NCBI GenBank assembly: GCA_002838945.1
Contig: PGXB01000025.1
Location: 1 to 48,955, forward strand
Origin: a candidate division Zixibacteria bacterium HGW-Zixibacteria-1
GTDB taxonomy: Bacteria > Zixibacteria > MSB-5A5 > GN15 > PGXB01
Reading direction: 5' to 3'
Length of the DNA stretch: 48,955 nucleotides
Positions within the stretch are counted from its first letter, which is position 1. Every line of letters starts with the position of its first letter. The notes under the pieces were generated by a model, which was not told the DNA's origin, ran no database searches, and was given only the letters and a program-made list of their open reading frames with translations. This document shows positions 17,797 through 27,044 of this stretch, in pieces. Both the position numbers and the translations under genes were made by a program.

Positions 17797-18375
17797 TTAC
17801 TTCGGATTGCCGACAACGTCCTCAATCCACTTTATTAATTCCCTTTTCCCGACCCCGGACACACTGGAGAACGGAATCGGCGTTACTTTGAAAACCTTTT
17901 CTATTTCTTTGCTCTTTTTGGCCAAATTATTCCTGGTTAACTTATCCGCTTTTGTCAGAACAATGGCGAAATCCAGATTCCGGCTTTGCAGCCAATCAAC
18001 CATCATCAGGTCATCTTCATTCGGATCGCGCCGGCAGTCAAGGAGAAAACAGACCGCCCGCAGCATGGGCGAACTTTCCAAATAATTATTTACCAGCTTG
18101 CCCCATTGGCGTTTTTCGTTTTCCGAGGCCTTCGCATAACCATAGCCGGGCAGGTCCACAAAAAAGTACTTTTCATTGATCAAGAAAAAATTTACCAACC
18201 TTGTGCGACCGGGAGTTTTGGAAGTTTTCGCGAGCCGCTTGACGGCAACTAACCGATTGAGCAGTGATGACTTCCCGACATTGGAACGCCCCGTAAATGC
18301 AATTTGAGGACGGGGATCCGAAGGAATTTTTTGGGCGTCCGCGTAGGACCTGTAAAATACAGCATTTAGCGGCAT
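17797..18375 (-). CDS. ysxC: ribosome-biogenesis GTP-binding protein YsxC/EngB
   Basis: YsxC/EngB is an essential GTPase in many bacteria and helps assemble the large ribosomal subunit. The 192-residue protein carries G1 GRSNVGKSSL (about 29-38), a G2 region KTPGRTRLVNFF, G3 DLPGYGYAK and G4 TKADKL, in the order expected for the TrmE-Era-EngA-EngB family. The N-terminal FYRSYADAQKIP is also typical. It lies between lon (62 nt upstream) and purA (20 nt downstream); lon-ysxC adjacency is seen in other bacteria, such as Bacillus subtilis. Confidence 0.95.
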   Translation of the reverse strand: MPLNAVFYRSYADAQKIPSDPRPQIAFTGRSNVGKSSLLNRLVAVKRLAKTSKTPGRTRLVNFFLINEKYFFVDLPGYGYAKASENEKRQWGKLVNNYLESSPMLRAVCFLLDCRRDPNEDDLMMVDWLQSRNLDFAIVLTKADKLTRNNLAKKSKEIEKVFKVTPIPFSSVSGVGKRELIKWIEDVVGNPK

Positions 18376-18437
18376 ATTAAGTTTTCCGGTCTGAATAACC
18401 GAAGTAGTATATCAAATTCAAAACCAAAATAGAAGCC

Positions 18438-20825
18438 TTATTTTTTCTTTTTCTTCGACCCGCTTAATTTACTGTTGCCAAGCAGCTTACCTTCGAAGGC
18501 AATATTAATGGCCTCGTCAACCTTCTTGACCAGGTGAAGCTTCATCCCCTCAACCAGTTTCTTGGGCAACTCAGGAATATCCTTTTTATTCTTAAACGGC
18601 ATAATAATGTCGGTAATTCCGGACCTTTTCGCGGCCAGCAATTTCTCATTCAGACCGCCGATCGGGATAACATCGCCGCTGAGCGTGATTTCCCCGGTCA
18701 GGGCGAGACTTTTCCGCACCGATATCCCGGTCAGGGCGGAAAGCAGCGATACCAGCATGGTAATGCCGGCCGACGGGCCGTCTTTCGGAACGGCGCCCTC
18801 CGGGACATGAATATGAATCTCCATCTTGTCATAAAAGTCCGGCTCCAGACCAAACTTCTCGGCCCGGCCGCGAACGTACGATAATCCGGCCGAAGCCGAT
18901 TCACGCATGACTTCGCCCAGTTTGCCGGTCAGGTTCAGTTTGCCCGCCCCTTTCATCAGTGTGACCTCGATCGGAAGCACTTCGCCGCCGAACTCGGTCC
19001 AGGCCAGACCGACCGCATAGCCCGGCTCCGGTTTCATTTTGATGTCGGTCGAGATATAGGTGGGAGCGCCCAGGAAATCATTAATCTTTTTGACACCCAC
19101 GGCGAATTTTTTCTTCTTCGAGCCTTCCGCAATCTGCTGGGTCACTTTGCGCAGGACCGAGGCCAGCTTGCGCTCGACTTCCCGAACGCCGGCTTCACGG
19201 GTATAATTGCGGATTATTTCATATATAGCGGCATCATTAATATCAACACTGACCCCTCCGAGTCCCATTTCACTTTTCAGTTTGGGCAGAAGGTACATCT
19301 TGGCAATGGCCAGTTTTTCGTGCTCCAGATAGCCGGGCAGGCGGATAATTTCCATGCGGTCGATCAGCGCCGGCGGAATACCGGAGAGCGAATTGGCGGT
19401 AGTAATAAAAAGGACCTTCGACAGATCGTAATCGATTTCCATGTAATTATCCGAAAAAGTCGAGTTCTGTTCCGGATCGAGCACTTCCAGCAGGGCCGCG
19501 GCCGGATCCCCTCGGAAATCTATGCCGATCTTATCCACTTCATCCAGAAGGAACACCGGGTTGGCCGACCCGGCTTTCTTTATTGATTGTATTATCCGTC
19601 CCGGCAGCGAGCCGATGTAGGTTCGGCGATGGCCGCGTATTTCGGCCTCATCCCGGACGCCGCCCAGCGACATCCGGACAAATTTGCGATTAAGGGACCG
19701 TGCAATTGATTTGCCGACCGAAGTTTTCCCCACTCCGGGAGGGCCGACAAAGCACAAAATCGGGCCGCGAACTTTTCCGGCCACCCTGAGAACGGCCAGA
19801 TGCTCCAGTATCCGTTTCTTGGCTTTCTCAAGACCATAGTGGTCGCCGTCGAGAATAGATTTCACTTCCCTGAAATTGGATCGATCGCGGGTATATATCC
19901 GCCAGGGCAGCGCCAGCAGCCACTCAACATAACCCCTGACAACCGCCGATTCGGCCGAATAGGGGTGCATCTTCGATAACTTCTTAAGTTCTTCCTCGGC
20001 TTTGGCAAGCACTTCTTCCGGAGCATCAAGCTTCTCGAGTTTTTCGTAAAGGTCTTCGACCTCGTTGGAGATATCCTCGCCCTGGCCCAATTCCTCCTTG
20101 ATAGCTTTCAGTTGTTTCTGCAGGTAGAATTCTTTTTGATCTTTGGAGAGAGCATCGCGCACGGTGCCGTCGATCTTCTGCTCGATCCGGAGAATTTCTA
20201 TTTCGGAACGAAGAACCCGTGAGAGTTCCCGGAACTGTTTTTTCACGGAATCAAGCTCAAGGATGTGCTGTTTGGTATGCATTTTCAGGAGAATATGAGC
20301 CGTAACGGTATCGGCCAGTCGCTGGTATTCCTCGATGCCGGAAAAAGACAGCAGGACCTCATCCGGGATGCGGCGATTGAGATGAACATATTCCGAAAAA
20401 AGCTCCCTGACCGTCCGCGAGAGCGCTTCCGTCTCCCGATCAAGGTCGATCATGGGCGGGACAAATTTGACATGAGTGGTAAAGAAGCCCTTGGTTTTAT
20501 TGAAAGTATCAATTCTTGCCCGCACCAGGCCTTCGACCAGCACTTTCATGGTTCCATTGGGGAGTTTCATAAGCTGCAATATGCGGGAGACGACCCCGAC
20601 CTGATACAGATCGCTCTGCGTGGGCAAATCGACATCCGGCATTTTCTGGGCGCAAAGGAAAACCTGCTTGTCGAGCACCATAGCTTCCTGAAGGGCCGCA
20701 ATCGTAAACGGCCGCCCGACCAGCAGGGGATAAACCATGTGCGGCAGGATGACGACATCACGAAGCGGTATGACCGGAAGGACACTGCCGATTTCTATAT
20801 CTTCTTCACCATATTGCAACTTCAT
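18438..20825 (-). CDS. lon: ATP-dependent protease Lon
   Basis: Lon degrades damaged and regulatory proteins in the cytosol. At 795 residues it has an N-terminal substrate-binding domain (about 10-205), a coiled helical region, an AAA+ module (Walker A GPPGVGKTS near 362; VFLLDEVDKIG as Walker B) and a C-terminal Ser-Lys protease. The catalytic Ser is S685 in PKDGPSAGI and the Lys is K728 in GGLNEKLLAA. The residue two before the Lys is Asn rather than the Lys of E. coli. The C-terminus ends in SGSKKKKK, a basic tail not present in E. coli Lon. AAAGG precedes the ATG by 7 nt. It heads a likely lon-ysxC-purA operon. Confidence 0.96.
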   Translation of the reverse strand: MKLQYGEEDIEIGSVLPVIPLRDVVILPHMVYPLLVGRPFTIAALQEAMVLDKQVFLCAQKMPDVDLPTQSDLYQVGVVSRILQLMKLPNGTMKVLVEGLVRARIDTFNKTKGFFTTHVKFVPPMIDLDRETEALSRTVRELFSEYVHLNRRIPDEVLLSFSGIEEYQRLADTVTAHILLKMHTKQHILELDSVKKQFRELSRVLRSEIEILRIEQKIDGTVRDALSKDQKEFYLQKQLKAIKEELGQGEDISNEVEDLYEKLEKLDAPEEVLAKAEEELKKLSKMHPYSAESAVVRGYVEWLLALPWRIYTRDRSNFREVKSILDGDHYGLEKAKKRILEHLAVLRVAGKVRGPILCFVGPPGVGKTSVGKSIARSLNRKFVRMSLGGVRDEAEIRGHRRTYIGSLPGRIIQSIKKAGSANPVFLLDEVDKIGIDFRGDPAAALLEVLDPEQNSTFSDNYMEIDYDLSKVLFITTANSLSGIPPALIDRMEIIRLPGYLEHEKLAIAKMYLLPKLKSEMGLGGVSVDINDAAIYEIIRNYTREAGVREVERKLASVLRKVTQQIAEGSKKKKFAVGVKKINDFLGAPTYISTDIKMKPEPGYAVGLAWTEFGGEVLPIEVTLMKGAGKLNLTGKLGEVMRESASAGLSYVRGRAEKFGLEPDFYDKMEIHIHVPEGAVPKDGPSAGITMLVSLLSALTGISVRKSLALTGEITLSGDVIPIGGLNEKLLAAKRSGITDIIMPFKNKKDIPELPKKLVEGMKLHLVKKVDEAINIAFEGKLLGNSKLSGSKKKKK

Positions 20826-21215
20826 ATAGACCTTTCCTCAATTATGGAAGCCTCACTCAAAACGCCTTGTAATTTAACCAATTTCTCCGCTAATGGTTAG
20901 GGTTTTTTGACAATGATTGATAAGTAGCAGCGGTGTATTGAGATAGGACAAAAAAGAGGCCGCAGTACAGGCTCTCTTTCATCCGCCTTCCAAAATCGGC
21001 AAAAGCCGGTAGAAAATATATCTAGCCTGAAATATTTCGGGCCAAAGTCCCCCCGTATCTTATTTTCTCTTAAAGAATAAGCCAAAAAGCCCTTGCCAAA
21101 ACGGGCAATCTATAGTATAGTTTTAGACTTATTAATACGGTGAGGAACGATTTAGACTTCAGTCAGTATAAACATCTGTGAATAAAAGAATATTAAAATA
21201 GAGGAATATTGGTTC
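20826..21215. other. divergent intergenic region between lon and the parvulin operon
   Basis: No ORF is credible here. The left part should hold the lon promoter on the minus strand, which I cannot place with confidence. The right part holds a sigma70-like candidate for the parvulin operon at 21093-21121. No heat-shock CIRCE element was recognised. Confidence 0.4.
21093..21121 (+). promoter_or_regulatory. candidate sigma70-type promoter for the parvulin operon
   Basis: TTGCCA (21093-21098) and TATAGT (21116-21121) are separated by 17 nt and lie 95 nt before the lipoprotein start. Each hexamer has one mismatch to the E. coli consensus. The true consensus of this lineage is not known to me. 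Confidence 0.35.
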
Positions 21216-22961
21216 ATGAAAAAGCTAACGACCTGTTTATTTGCTTTTCTTTCACTTGCCATGGCCGCAACGATGATGACCGGATGCGGCAGCGACGATG
21301 ACCTGGTTCTGGCTAAAGTCGGTGGCGAGAAAATCTATGCCGCGGATATCGATGATATTTTCCAGCGCAACCGGGAAGTTTTCGCTTCATTTGACGAGGA
21401 ACTCCAGTGGCGCAAAACCATTCTGGACAGCCTGATCGTACAGCAGCTTCTAATCGAAGAAGCTTATAAGAAAAACATCGATGAATCGGAAGAGGTCAAT
21501 CGCATCGTTCTCGGAAACCGCGATCAATTTCTGCTGGATATTTTATATCTGCGCCAGGTCAGCGACAAGGTCAGCGTTACAGATGAAGAGCTCAAAGATT
21601 TCTATGCCAAACTTGAATACAAGGTACAGGCCTCGCATATACTGGTGGATAATGGAGATACTGCCAAAGTGATTATTGATTCGCTTCAGGCCGGCTCCAA
21701 TTTCGAGAATCTGGCCGTCAAATATTCCCGTGATCCCAGCGCCCAGCGCAATCGAGGTGATCTTGGATATTTCATCTGGGGGCAGATGGATCCGGTTTTT
21801 CAGGAACAGGTGTTCAAAATGAATCCCGGCGAAACCTCGGAGCCGTTCGAGACCAAATACGGCTGGCATATTGTCAGGATGGTTGACCGCGCCCCCAATG
21901 AACTGCGCGGCACCTATGAAAAAATGTATGACCAGCTTCGCGCCTCGGTGGAAGCACAGAAACGAAATGCCCGGCTGGAAGAATACCGGGCGGAGTTGAT
22001 GACCAAATATCCGATCACCGTTGACACCATCACCTGTCAGTACCTGTTGCACAAGCGCGCCAGCCTCTACCCGCCTTCGATTCTGGAAACACTGCCGAAA
22101 AACGATTTCGACCTGAACCAGCTTGACCGGGATGAAAAGGAATTGATTCTGGCCAACTGGGACGGCGGGCAGATGGCTCTCGGGCAATATCTGGTCAGCG
22201 CCAAGAAATTCCGGCCCAATCAGCGGCCGAATTTCGATGAATATAATTTATTGGCGGAGTTTATTTTCAATGTAAATATTTTGGATATCCTTAGTCTCGA
22301 GGCGCGGCGCCTGGGGCTCGAGGATGACGCCGATTATAAGCGTAAGCTTAAAAAATTCAAAGAACTGGCCATGGCCGATGTTATGGAAAACGACTCCCTT
22401 CCGCTGGCAAGTGAGACCGATGAAGGCGAGATGCTCCAGTATTATGAAGACAACCCGGCCGAGTTCAGCATTCCCGGCAAGATACATCTTTACGAAGTCA
22501 TGTTCAATGACTACCAGATGGCCAAAACATATGCGGGGAAAGTCGGCACCTTGACAAAATTCAAGGCTCTTGCTTCCCAATACACCGAGCGCGCCGGCAA
22601 ACGGACCGACGGCGGCGATCTTGGCTGGGTGGATGAGCGCATGTATCCGAGGTTATATAAAGCGGCGGAATTGGCTGATGTCGGTGACGTTCTGGGACCG
22701 ATACCGGTCAGCGGCAAACAATCAATTATTTATGTCGCTGAAAAGAAGCCGACCGAGCTGCAGGATTTTGGGGCTGTCAAACAGACGATAAAGGATAAAC
22801 TGAACAAGCTCCGCCGCAGCCAGTCTTTCGAAGAGTGGGTTGGAAAACAGAAGGAGTCGGCCTCGATTAAAATTTATGAAAACAATATCAGAGCCAGTAT
22901 CAATAAGATCAAATATTCGGATACCGAGACCAAAACCGGCGCCGATTCGACGATAGGATGA
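21216..22961 (+). CDS. lipoprotein peptidyl-prolyl isomerase with two parvulin domains
   Basis: This 581-residue predicted lipoprotein has signal sequence MKKLTTCLFAFLSLAMAATM and lipobox MTGC, with lipidated Cys24. An N-terminal SurA-like helical chaperone region is followed by a first parvulin domain (about 134-235: VQASHILVDNG, RGDLGYFIWGQM, FETKYGWHIVRM). After a helical linker comes a second, more diverged parvulin-like domain (about 420-530: GGDLGWVDERMYP, GKQSIIYVAEKKP). Such proteins assist folding of outer-membrane proteins in the periplasm. It overlaps the next parvulin gene by ATGA, so the two are coupled. GAGGA lies 11 nt before the ATG. Confidence 0.9.
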   Translation: MKKLTTCLFAFLSLAMAATMMTGCGSDDDLVLAKVGGEKIYAADIDDIFQRNREVFASFDEELQWRKTILDSLIVQQLLIEEAYKKNIDESEEVNRIVLGNRDQFLLDILYLRQVSDKVSVTDEELKDFYAKLEYKVQASHILVDNGDTAKVIIDSLQAGSNFENLAVKYSRDPSAQRNRGDLGYFIWGQMDPVFQEQVFKMNPGETSEPFETKYGWHIVRMVDRAPNELRGTYEKMYDQLRASVEAQKRNARLEEYRAELMTKYPITVDTITCQYLLHKRASLYPPSILETLPKNDFDLNQLDRDEKELILANWDGGQMALGQYLVSAKKFRPNQRPNFDEYNLLAEFIFNVNILDILSLEARRLGLEDDADYKRKLKKFKELAMADVMENDSLPLASETDEGEMLQYYEDNPAEFSIPGKIHLYEVMFNDYQMAKTYAGKVGTLTKFKALASQYTERAGKRTDGGDLGWVDERMYPRLYKAAELADVGDVLGPIPVSGKQSIIYVAEKKPTELQDFGAVKQTIKDKLNKLRRSQSFEEWVGKQKESASIKIYENNIRASINKIKYSDTETKTGADSTIG

Positions 22962-24277
22962 TGAGTGCACCGCTTATGAAACATTTTCTTATTCACATAT
23001 TGGTTTTGCTCGGCATTTCGCTGACGGCGATTCCGGGTTTATTCGCAGCGGAACCGATCGAGAGGATTATTGCGGTGGTCGGGCGCGAGCCGATTATGGC
23101 TTCAGAACTGGCGGCGCAGATACAACTGTATATCATTCAGACCAATGAAAAACCGCAGAATCAGCGTGATCTGGAGATGCTGCAGAGTAATATCCTCAAT
23201 CAAATGATCAGCGAGCGGCTTTTTTTGATCGAGGCCCGCAAGGATACGCTGATCAGGGTCACGCCGCAGGAAATCGATAAGGCCCTGGACGAGCATATTG
23301 CGAAGATTGCCTCACAATTTGAAACCGAGGATGCTTTTCTGGATCAGATTGCCAAAGAGGGTATGACGCTTCGGGAATACAAGAAACGGTTGCGCCCCGA
23401 AATCGAGAATCAATTGTTCAAACAGCGCCTGATAAACAGTAAGCTGTCGAAAATTTCGATATCCCGACAGGAAGTTATCGATTTTTATGACAAGTTCCGG
23501 GATTCGATCCCTGACCAGCCCGAGGCGGTAAAGCTGGCGCATATTTTGATTACATTTCAGCCGTCGGGAGGAACCGAGGACTCGATCATGCAGGTGGCGG
23601 AAAAAGTCCGGGAGCAGGCTGCGGCGGGGGTCGATTTTGTAACCTTGGCGGCTCAGTATTCCGATGGGCCGACGGCCCTGACGGGGGGCGATCTTGGATT
23701 TATTTCGTCGGATGATGTTGTCCCGGAATTCGGGCGGGTGGCTTTCAATCTCAAACCGGGAGATATCTCGGCACCGATACGAACCGAATTCGGCATTCAT
23801 ATTATCAAGTGTGAAGAAATCTCCGGCAAACAGGCGCATCTGCGCCATATTTTATTCCAGGTTAAGCCGACCGCGGCCGACTCGCTTTTGGCTTATAATC
23901 TGGTAGATTCTCTGCTAAATGAGATTAAAAACGGAGTCGATTTCAGGGAGCTGGCCAAGATATACTCGGCTGATGATGACTCCCGCAAGGCGGGTGGCGA
24001 ACTGGGCTGGTTTGCCATCAGGGATTTGCCTCCCTCATTTGGGCTGGCACTGGAAAAAATGCCGAATATTAATGATGTTTACGGCCCGGCCATGACCGAA
24101 TATGGCCTGCATATTCTTAAAAAGCTCGACTGGCAGAAAGGCGGAACCCTTAATCCGCAGGATAATTTTGATCAGATTAAGGAAATGGCCCGACAGTCAA
24201 AAACGGGCGAGTATGTCGATAAGTGGCTTGAGGATATAAAAGAAAAAACTTTCGTCGAGATTCGTAATCTGGATTAA
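22958..24277 (+). CDS. SurA-like periplasmic peptidyl-prolyl isomerase
   Basis: This 439-residue exported protein has a signal peptide (hydrophobic stretch HILVLLGISLTAIPGLF, likely cleaved at FAA-E), then the SurA N-terminal signature IIAVVGREPIMASELAAQI, a helical SurA-N domain, and two parvulin domains. Parvulin 1 (about 190-290) contains LAHILITF, TGGDLGFISSDDVVP and FGIHIIKCEE; parvulin 2 (about 295-400) contains LRHILFQVKP, AGGELGWFAIRDLPP and YGLHILKKL. This matches SurA domain order, so a role in outer-membrane protein biogenesis is likely. It starts within the ATGA overlap with the preceding gene (ATG 22961 and the internal ATG 22976 are alternatives). Confidence 0.92.
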   Translation: MMSAPLMKHFLIHILVLLGISLTAIPGLFAAEPIERIIAVVGREPIMASELAAQIQLYIIQTNEKPQNQRDLEMLQSNILNQMISERLFLIEARKDTLIRVTPQEIDKALDEHIAKIASQFETEDAFLDQIAKEGMTLREYKKRLRPEIENQLFKQRLINSKLSKISISRQEVIDFYDKFRDSIPDQPEAVKLAHILITFQPSGGTEDSIMQVAEKVREQAAAGVDFVTLAAQYSDGPTALTGGDLGFISSDDVVPEFGRVAFNLKPGDISAPIRTEFGIHIIKCEEISGKQAHLRHILFQVKPTAADSLLAYNLVDSLLNEIKNGVDFRELAKIYSADDDSRKAGGELGWFAIRDLPPSFGLALEKMPNINDVYGPAMTEYGLHILKKLDWQKGGTLNPQDNFDQIKEMARQSKTGEYVDKWLEDIKEKTFVEIRNLD

Positions 24278-24286
24278 TTCTGCATT

Positions 24287-24529
24287 ATGCGGCTGGATCA
24301 GTATCTTTCAAAGGTCGGCTTAATAAAGCGCCGGACGCTGGCCAAGGAAATGGCCGACAGCGGCTTAATAAAAGTCGATGGAAGGCGGTCCAAGCCGGCG
24401 AGTGAGGTTAAAGCGGGAGATATAATTTCGATCGGGGGCAGCCGTCCCCTGACAATAGAGATCAAAGATATTCCGCTTGGCAACGTAAAAAAGGAAGAAC
24501 GGGAAAGCTATTACAGGAAAATAGATTGA
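24287..24529 (+). CDS. rqcP: RqcP-like S4-domain RNA-binding protein
   Basis: This 80-residue basic protein is an S4 domain: MRLDQYLSKVGLIKRRTLAK at the N-terminus, then SGLIKVDGRRSKPASEVKAGDII. Its length and the R-L-D...L-I-K-R-R-T-L-A-K-E-x-A-D pattern closely match the RqcP (YabO) family, which binds 23S rRNA helix 69 and tRNA on stalled 50S subunits during C-terminal alanine tailing in ribosome-associated quality control. The alternative is the heat-shock protein Hsp15 (HslR), which is longer. The gene starts 9 nt after the SurA-like gene and shares its operon. RqcH is not in this window. Confidence 0.78.
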   Translation: MRLDQYLSKVGLIKRRTLAKEMADSGLIKVDGRRSKPASEVKAGDIISIGGSRPLTIEIKDIPLGNVKKEERESYYRKID

Positions 24530-24683
24530 AGCAAAGGGTTTTCTTTGAAACGACATCAGCCGCTATCAACTTTTCCTTGATTTATTGCATAAACGTTTTA
24601 TAAATTTGACCCAATTACGTTTTTAATGATAGCGACTTTATTTTTGGAAAAAGAATAAATTATATAGATACTGGAGAGTTACG

Positions 24684-25022
24684 ATGAAGATTAGTGAAGA
24701 ACAAAAGAACAATGCCGTCATTATTCGCCTCGAAGGTAAAGTGATGGGCGGCCCCGATGCCACCATGTTTCATGGCAAACTGCATGAATATGTCAGCGGC
24801 GGCAAAACGAAGATTGTTATCGATCTGGGCAAAGTGGAATGGATGAGTTCCGTCGGACTGGGTATGCTTATCTCGGCTCTCACTACCGTGAAAAATAATC
24901 AGGGAGAGTTAAAACTGGCAAATGTGACGCAAAGTATTCAGTCTCTTCTGACGATTACGCGGCTGGTCACCATTTTCAAAACATACGATTCGGTCGATGA
25001 AGCGATTGCTTCATTCGAATAA
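24684..25022 (+). CDS. STAS-domain anti-sigma-factor antagonist
   Basis: This 112-residue single STAS domain is of the SpoIIAA/RsbV type. It shows the alternating beta/alpha pattern: AVIIRLEGKVMGGPDA, TKIVIDLGKVEWMSSVGLGML, and ELKLANVTQSIQSLLTITRL. Ser56 in MSSVGLG aligns with the phosphorylated Ser58 of B. subtilis SpoIIAA. Such proteins bind a serine-kinase anti-sigma factor in the unphosphorylated form. No RsbW-like kinase or sigma factor lies nearby, so the partner is unknown. GGAGAG precedes the ATG. It is followed by a strong terminator and is likely monocistronic. Confidence 0.9.
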   Translation: MKISEEQKNNAVIIRLEGKVMGGPDATMFHGKLHEYVSGGKTKIVIDLGKVEWMSSVGLGMLISALTTVKNNQGELKLANVTQSIQSLLTITRLVTIFKTYDSVDEAIASFE

Positions 25023-25058
25023 CCGTCAATCCCGAAAAATAACAGCCTGTAATAATAA

Positions 25059-25091
25059 AACAGCGGCGGGCAAGTAACCCCGGCCGCTGTT
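25059..25091 (+). terminator. terminator after the STAS gene
   Basis: The stem AACAGCGGC / GCCGCTGTT (25059-25067 with 25083-25091) contains an inner GGG/CCC and a T tract follows (TTTTTATT). The A tract preceding the stem gives some bidirectional capacity for the convergent glycosyltransferase gene. Confidence 0.85.
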
Positions 25092-25134
25092 TTTTATTGA
25101 TTGGAACTTTTCGCTGCAGGACTGATTAATTTGA

Positions 25135-26940
25135 CTAATCCAGCCGATTGTTTTTTGTAATGGTATCGAAATACTCCTGGGCCCTGGTGCTGTCGCCCAT
25201 CTGCAGATAGGTCCGGCCCAGCTTGTCTCCGGCGATTATGGCATAACCATCGGACATCCTGAAGGCCTGCTCAAGAAGCCCGAGGCCATTCTGAACCTCG
25301 CCCATTTTGATTTTAATCTCACCCATCAGGGCCACCGGCAGATAAAAATCCGGAGGGCTGCATTGGCTCGACTGCACCGCGTATTCATAGGCTATATCAA
25401 ATTTCTCCACCCAATTATTATATAGAGCGGTCGAGTAAAGGTTGATAAACCTCGGATCGGGATAGTACTGATCCGGGCCGCTGTAACCGGGTTTTTTCCG
25501 GAAAATGGTGAAAAGGTATTTATTCATATGATAAACCGGATAGTACCCTTTACGAAACCGGGATGAGAGGAAAAGGGCTTTCTCGGCTGGCGAGGAGGGC
25601 TTGGCCCCGGTCGAAAATAGAATCAGGTCAGGATTTCGCTGCATCAAGTATGGAATATTGTAGTTCTTTTCTTTCCAGGTCGATTCGATTCCTTCCATCG
25701 GCTGCGGATTTTTGGCGATGGTGCGGTCGGTCAGACCCAGCAGATCAATTACGACCGCATCGCTGTAATAGCTGAAGGCCCCGATGGTCGAAAGGGCAAT
25801 CGAATAGTTGTCATTTCCCAACGAATCATGAATGACTTTGGTCCAGTAGGTCATGTTGTCCACCAGGCCGATTTCGGTTTTGCGGATACTTCGTATCCAT
25901 TGATAGGGAATTCCGAATGTTAAGAAAGCGGTAATAAATATTGAAGCGGCAACGATGGCAAGATATCGGTTTTTTTTAATATGGTCCAGCAGACCGGACA
26001 GACCGGCAAAGAAAAGAAAATAAATGATCGGCATCAACGGCACGAAGAATCTGTGCCCATGAAGGACATCGCCGCCGATAAGTATGATATAAAATATGTA
26101 AGCTATCATGATAAATAACAGCAGGCGTAATTTGGCGGGAAGTTTCCCGAAGGCGATCAAGGGAACAATGATCAATACCCCCGCCAAACCGTACTGCTTG
26201 AGAAACAGCCAGACATAATTCAATCCCGATAAAAAATATCCGGCAGACCAGCCGGTCTTGGCATAAAATGGATTGGGCAGCCAGTCGCCATAGAATGAAA
26301 GTCTGAAAATGAAATGCGGGATAATCAGCAGTGCAAAAGCGGCCGCCATCTTTGCGATGGTTCGAAAGCTGAATGTTCCGGACGCCAGGAAATATATCAT
26401 TACCAGGGCAAAAACCATCCCCCCTTCCGGCCGCGTCAGTGCGGCCAGCGCCAGTATGGCGATCGAAATATGTTTTTTTTCCGAGGCAAAATATAGTCCC
26501 CAGAAAACGAGGGCGGCAAAGAAAACCGTTTCAAGGCCGGATATCGACCAGTAGGCAAAGGCCGAATTCACCGCCAGAAGCGCCGGGGCGCCAAGGGCCG
26601 GCAGTTCGGATTTATCTTCGGGAAAGATCTTTCGGAACCAAATGTATGATAGAATCATGATCCCGGCGCCGGATAAAATACCTATAATTTTTGAGACAAT
26701 TATATAATTCACGCCGAACCGGCCGAAGAGAGCCATCAGAATGACAAACAGGAAATTGGTATATCCCTCGACTTTTTCCCCCGGATTGAAAACCAGCCCG
26801 TTTCCACCGAGGAAATTTTTGACATAGCGGTATGAAATAAAAGCATCATCCTGCGTAAAAGTCAGCGACAGCGCATGGATGACATAAACCGCAATCAGGG
26901 CGGCCAGGATTATCAAATATAGAGGCTTAATTCTCGGCAT
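25135..26940 (-). CDS. GT-C type membrane glycosyltransferase with a C-terminal TPR-like region
   Basis: About 600 residues with roughly 10-12 hydrophobic helices in the first 360 residues. The first periplasmic loop has FTQDDAFISYRY and VFNPGEKVEGYTNFL, the D-D-x-x-I-S-x-R-Y and V-E-G-Y-T-N-F-L pattern of GT-C lipid-linked-sugar transferases related to the arabinofuranosyltransferase AftB group; the DD pair is the likely catalytic site. A soluble C-terminal part (about 380-600) ends in repeats that look like tetratricopeptides (about 500-600). It likely transfers a sugar to a surface glycan outside the cytoplasmic membrane. ATG 26940 is used; TTG 26949, nearer an AGG, is an alternative. Divergent from pcrA. 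Confidence 0.82.
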   Translation of the reverse strand: MPRIKPLYLIILAALIAVYVIHALSLTFTQDDAFISYRYVKNFLGGNGLVFNPGEKVEGYTNFLFVILMALFGRFGVNYIIVSKIIGILSGAGIMILSYIWFRKIFPEDKSELPALGAPALLAVNSAFAYWSISGLETVFFAALVFWGLYFASEKKHISIAILALAALTRPEGGMVFALVMIYFLASGTFSFRTIAKMAAAFALLIIPHFIFRLSFYGDWLPNPFYAKTGWSAGYFLSGLNYVWLFLKQYGLAGVLIIVPLIAFGKLPAKLRLLLFIMIAYIFYIILIGGDVLHGHRFFVPLMPIIYFLFFAGLSGLLDHIKKNRYLAIVAASIFITAFLTFGIPYQWIRSIRKTEIGLVDNMTYWTKVIHDSLGNDNYSIALSTIGAFSYYSDAVVIDLLGLTDRTIAKNPQPMEGIESTWKEKNYNIPYLMQRNPDLILFSTGAKPSSPAEKALFLSSRFRKGYYPVYHMNKYLFTIFRKKPGYSGPDQYYPDPRFINLYSTALYNNWVEKFDIAYEYAVQSSQCSPPDFYLPVALMGEIKIKMGEVQNGLGLLEQAFRMSDGYAIIAGDKLGRTYLQMGDSTRAQEYFDTITKNNRLD

Positions 26941-27044
26941 GGTATTCAATTATACCTGTTAATCATAAAAAATTCAAGGCAAGGTGATTGCCGCTTGCGA
27001 AAAAAATTGATATTCTTATATTCCGGCTTCTTGAAGAAGGGTTT

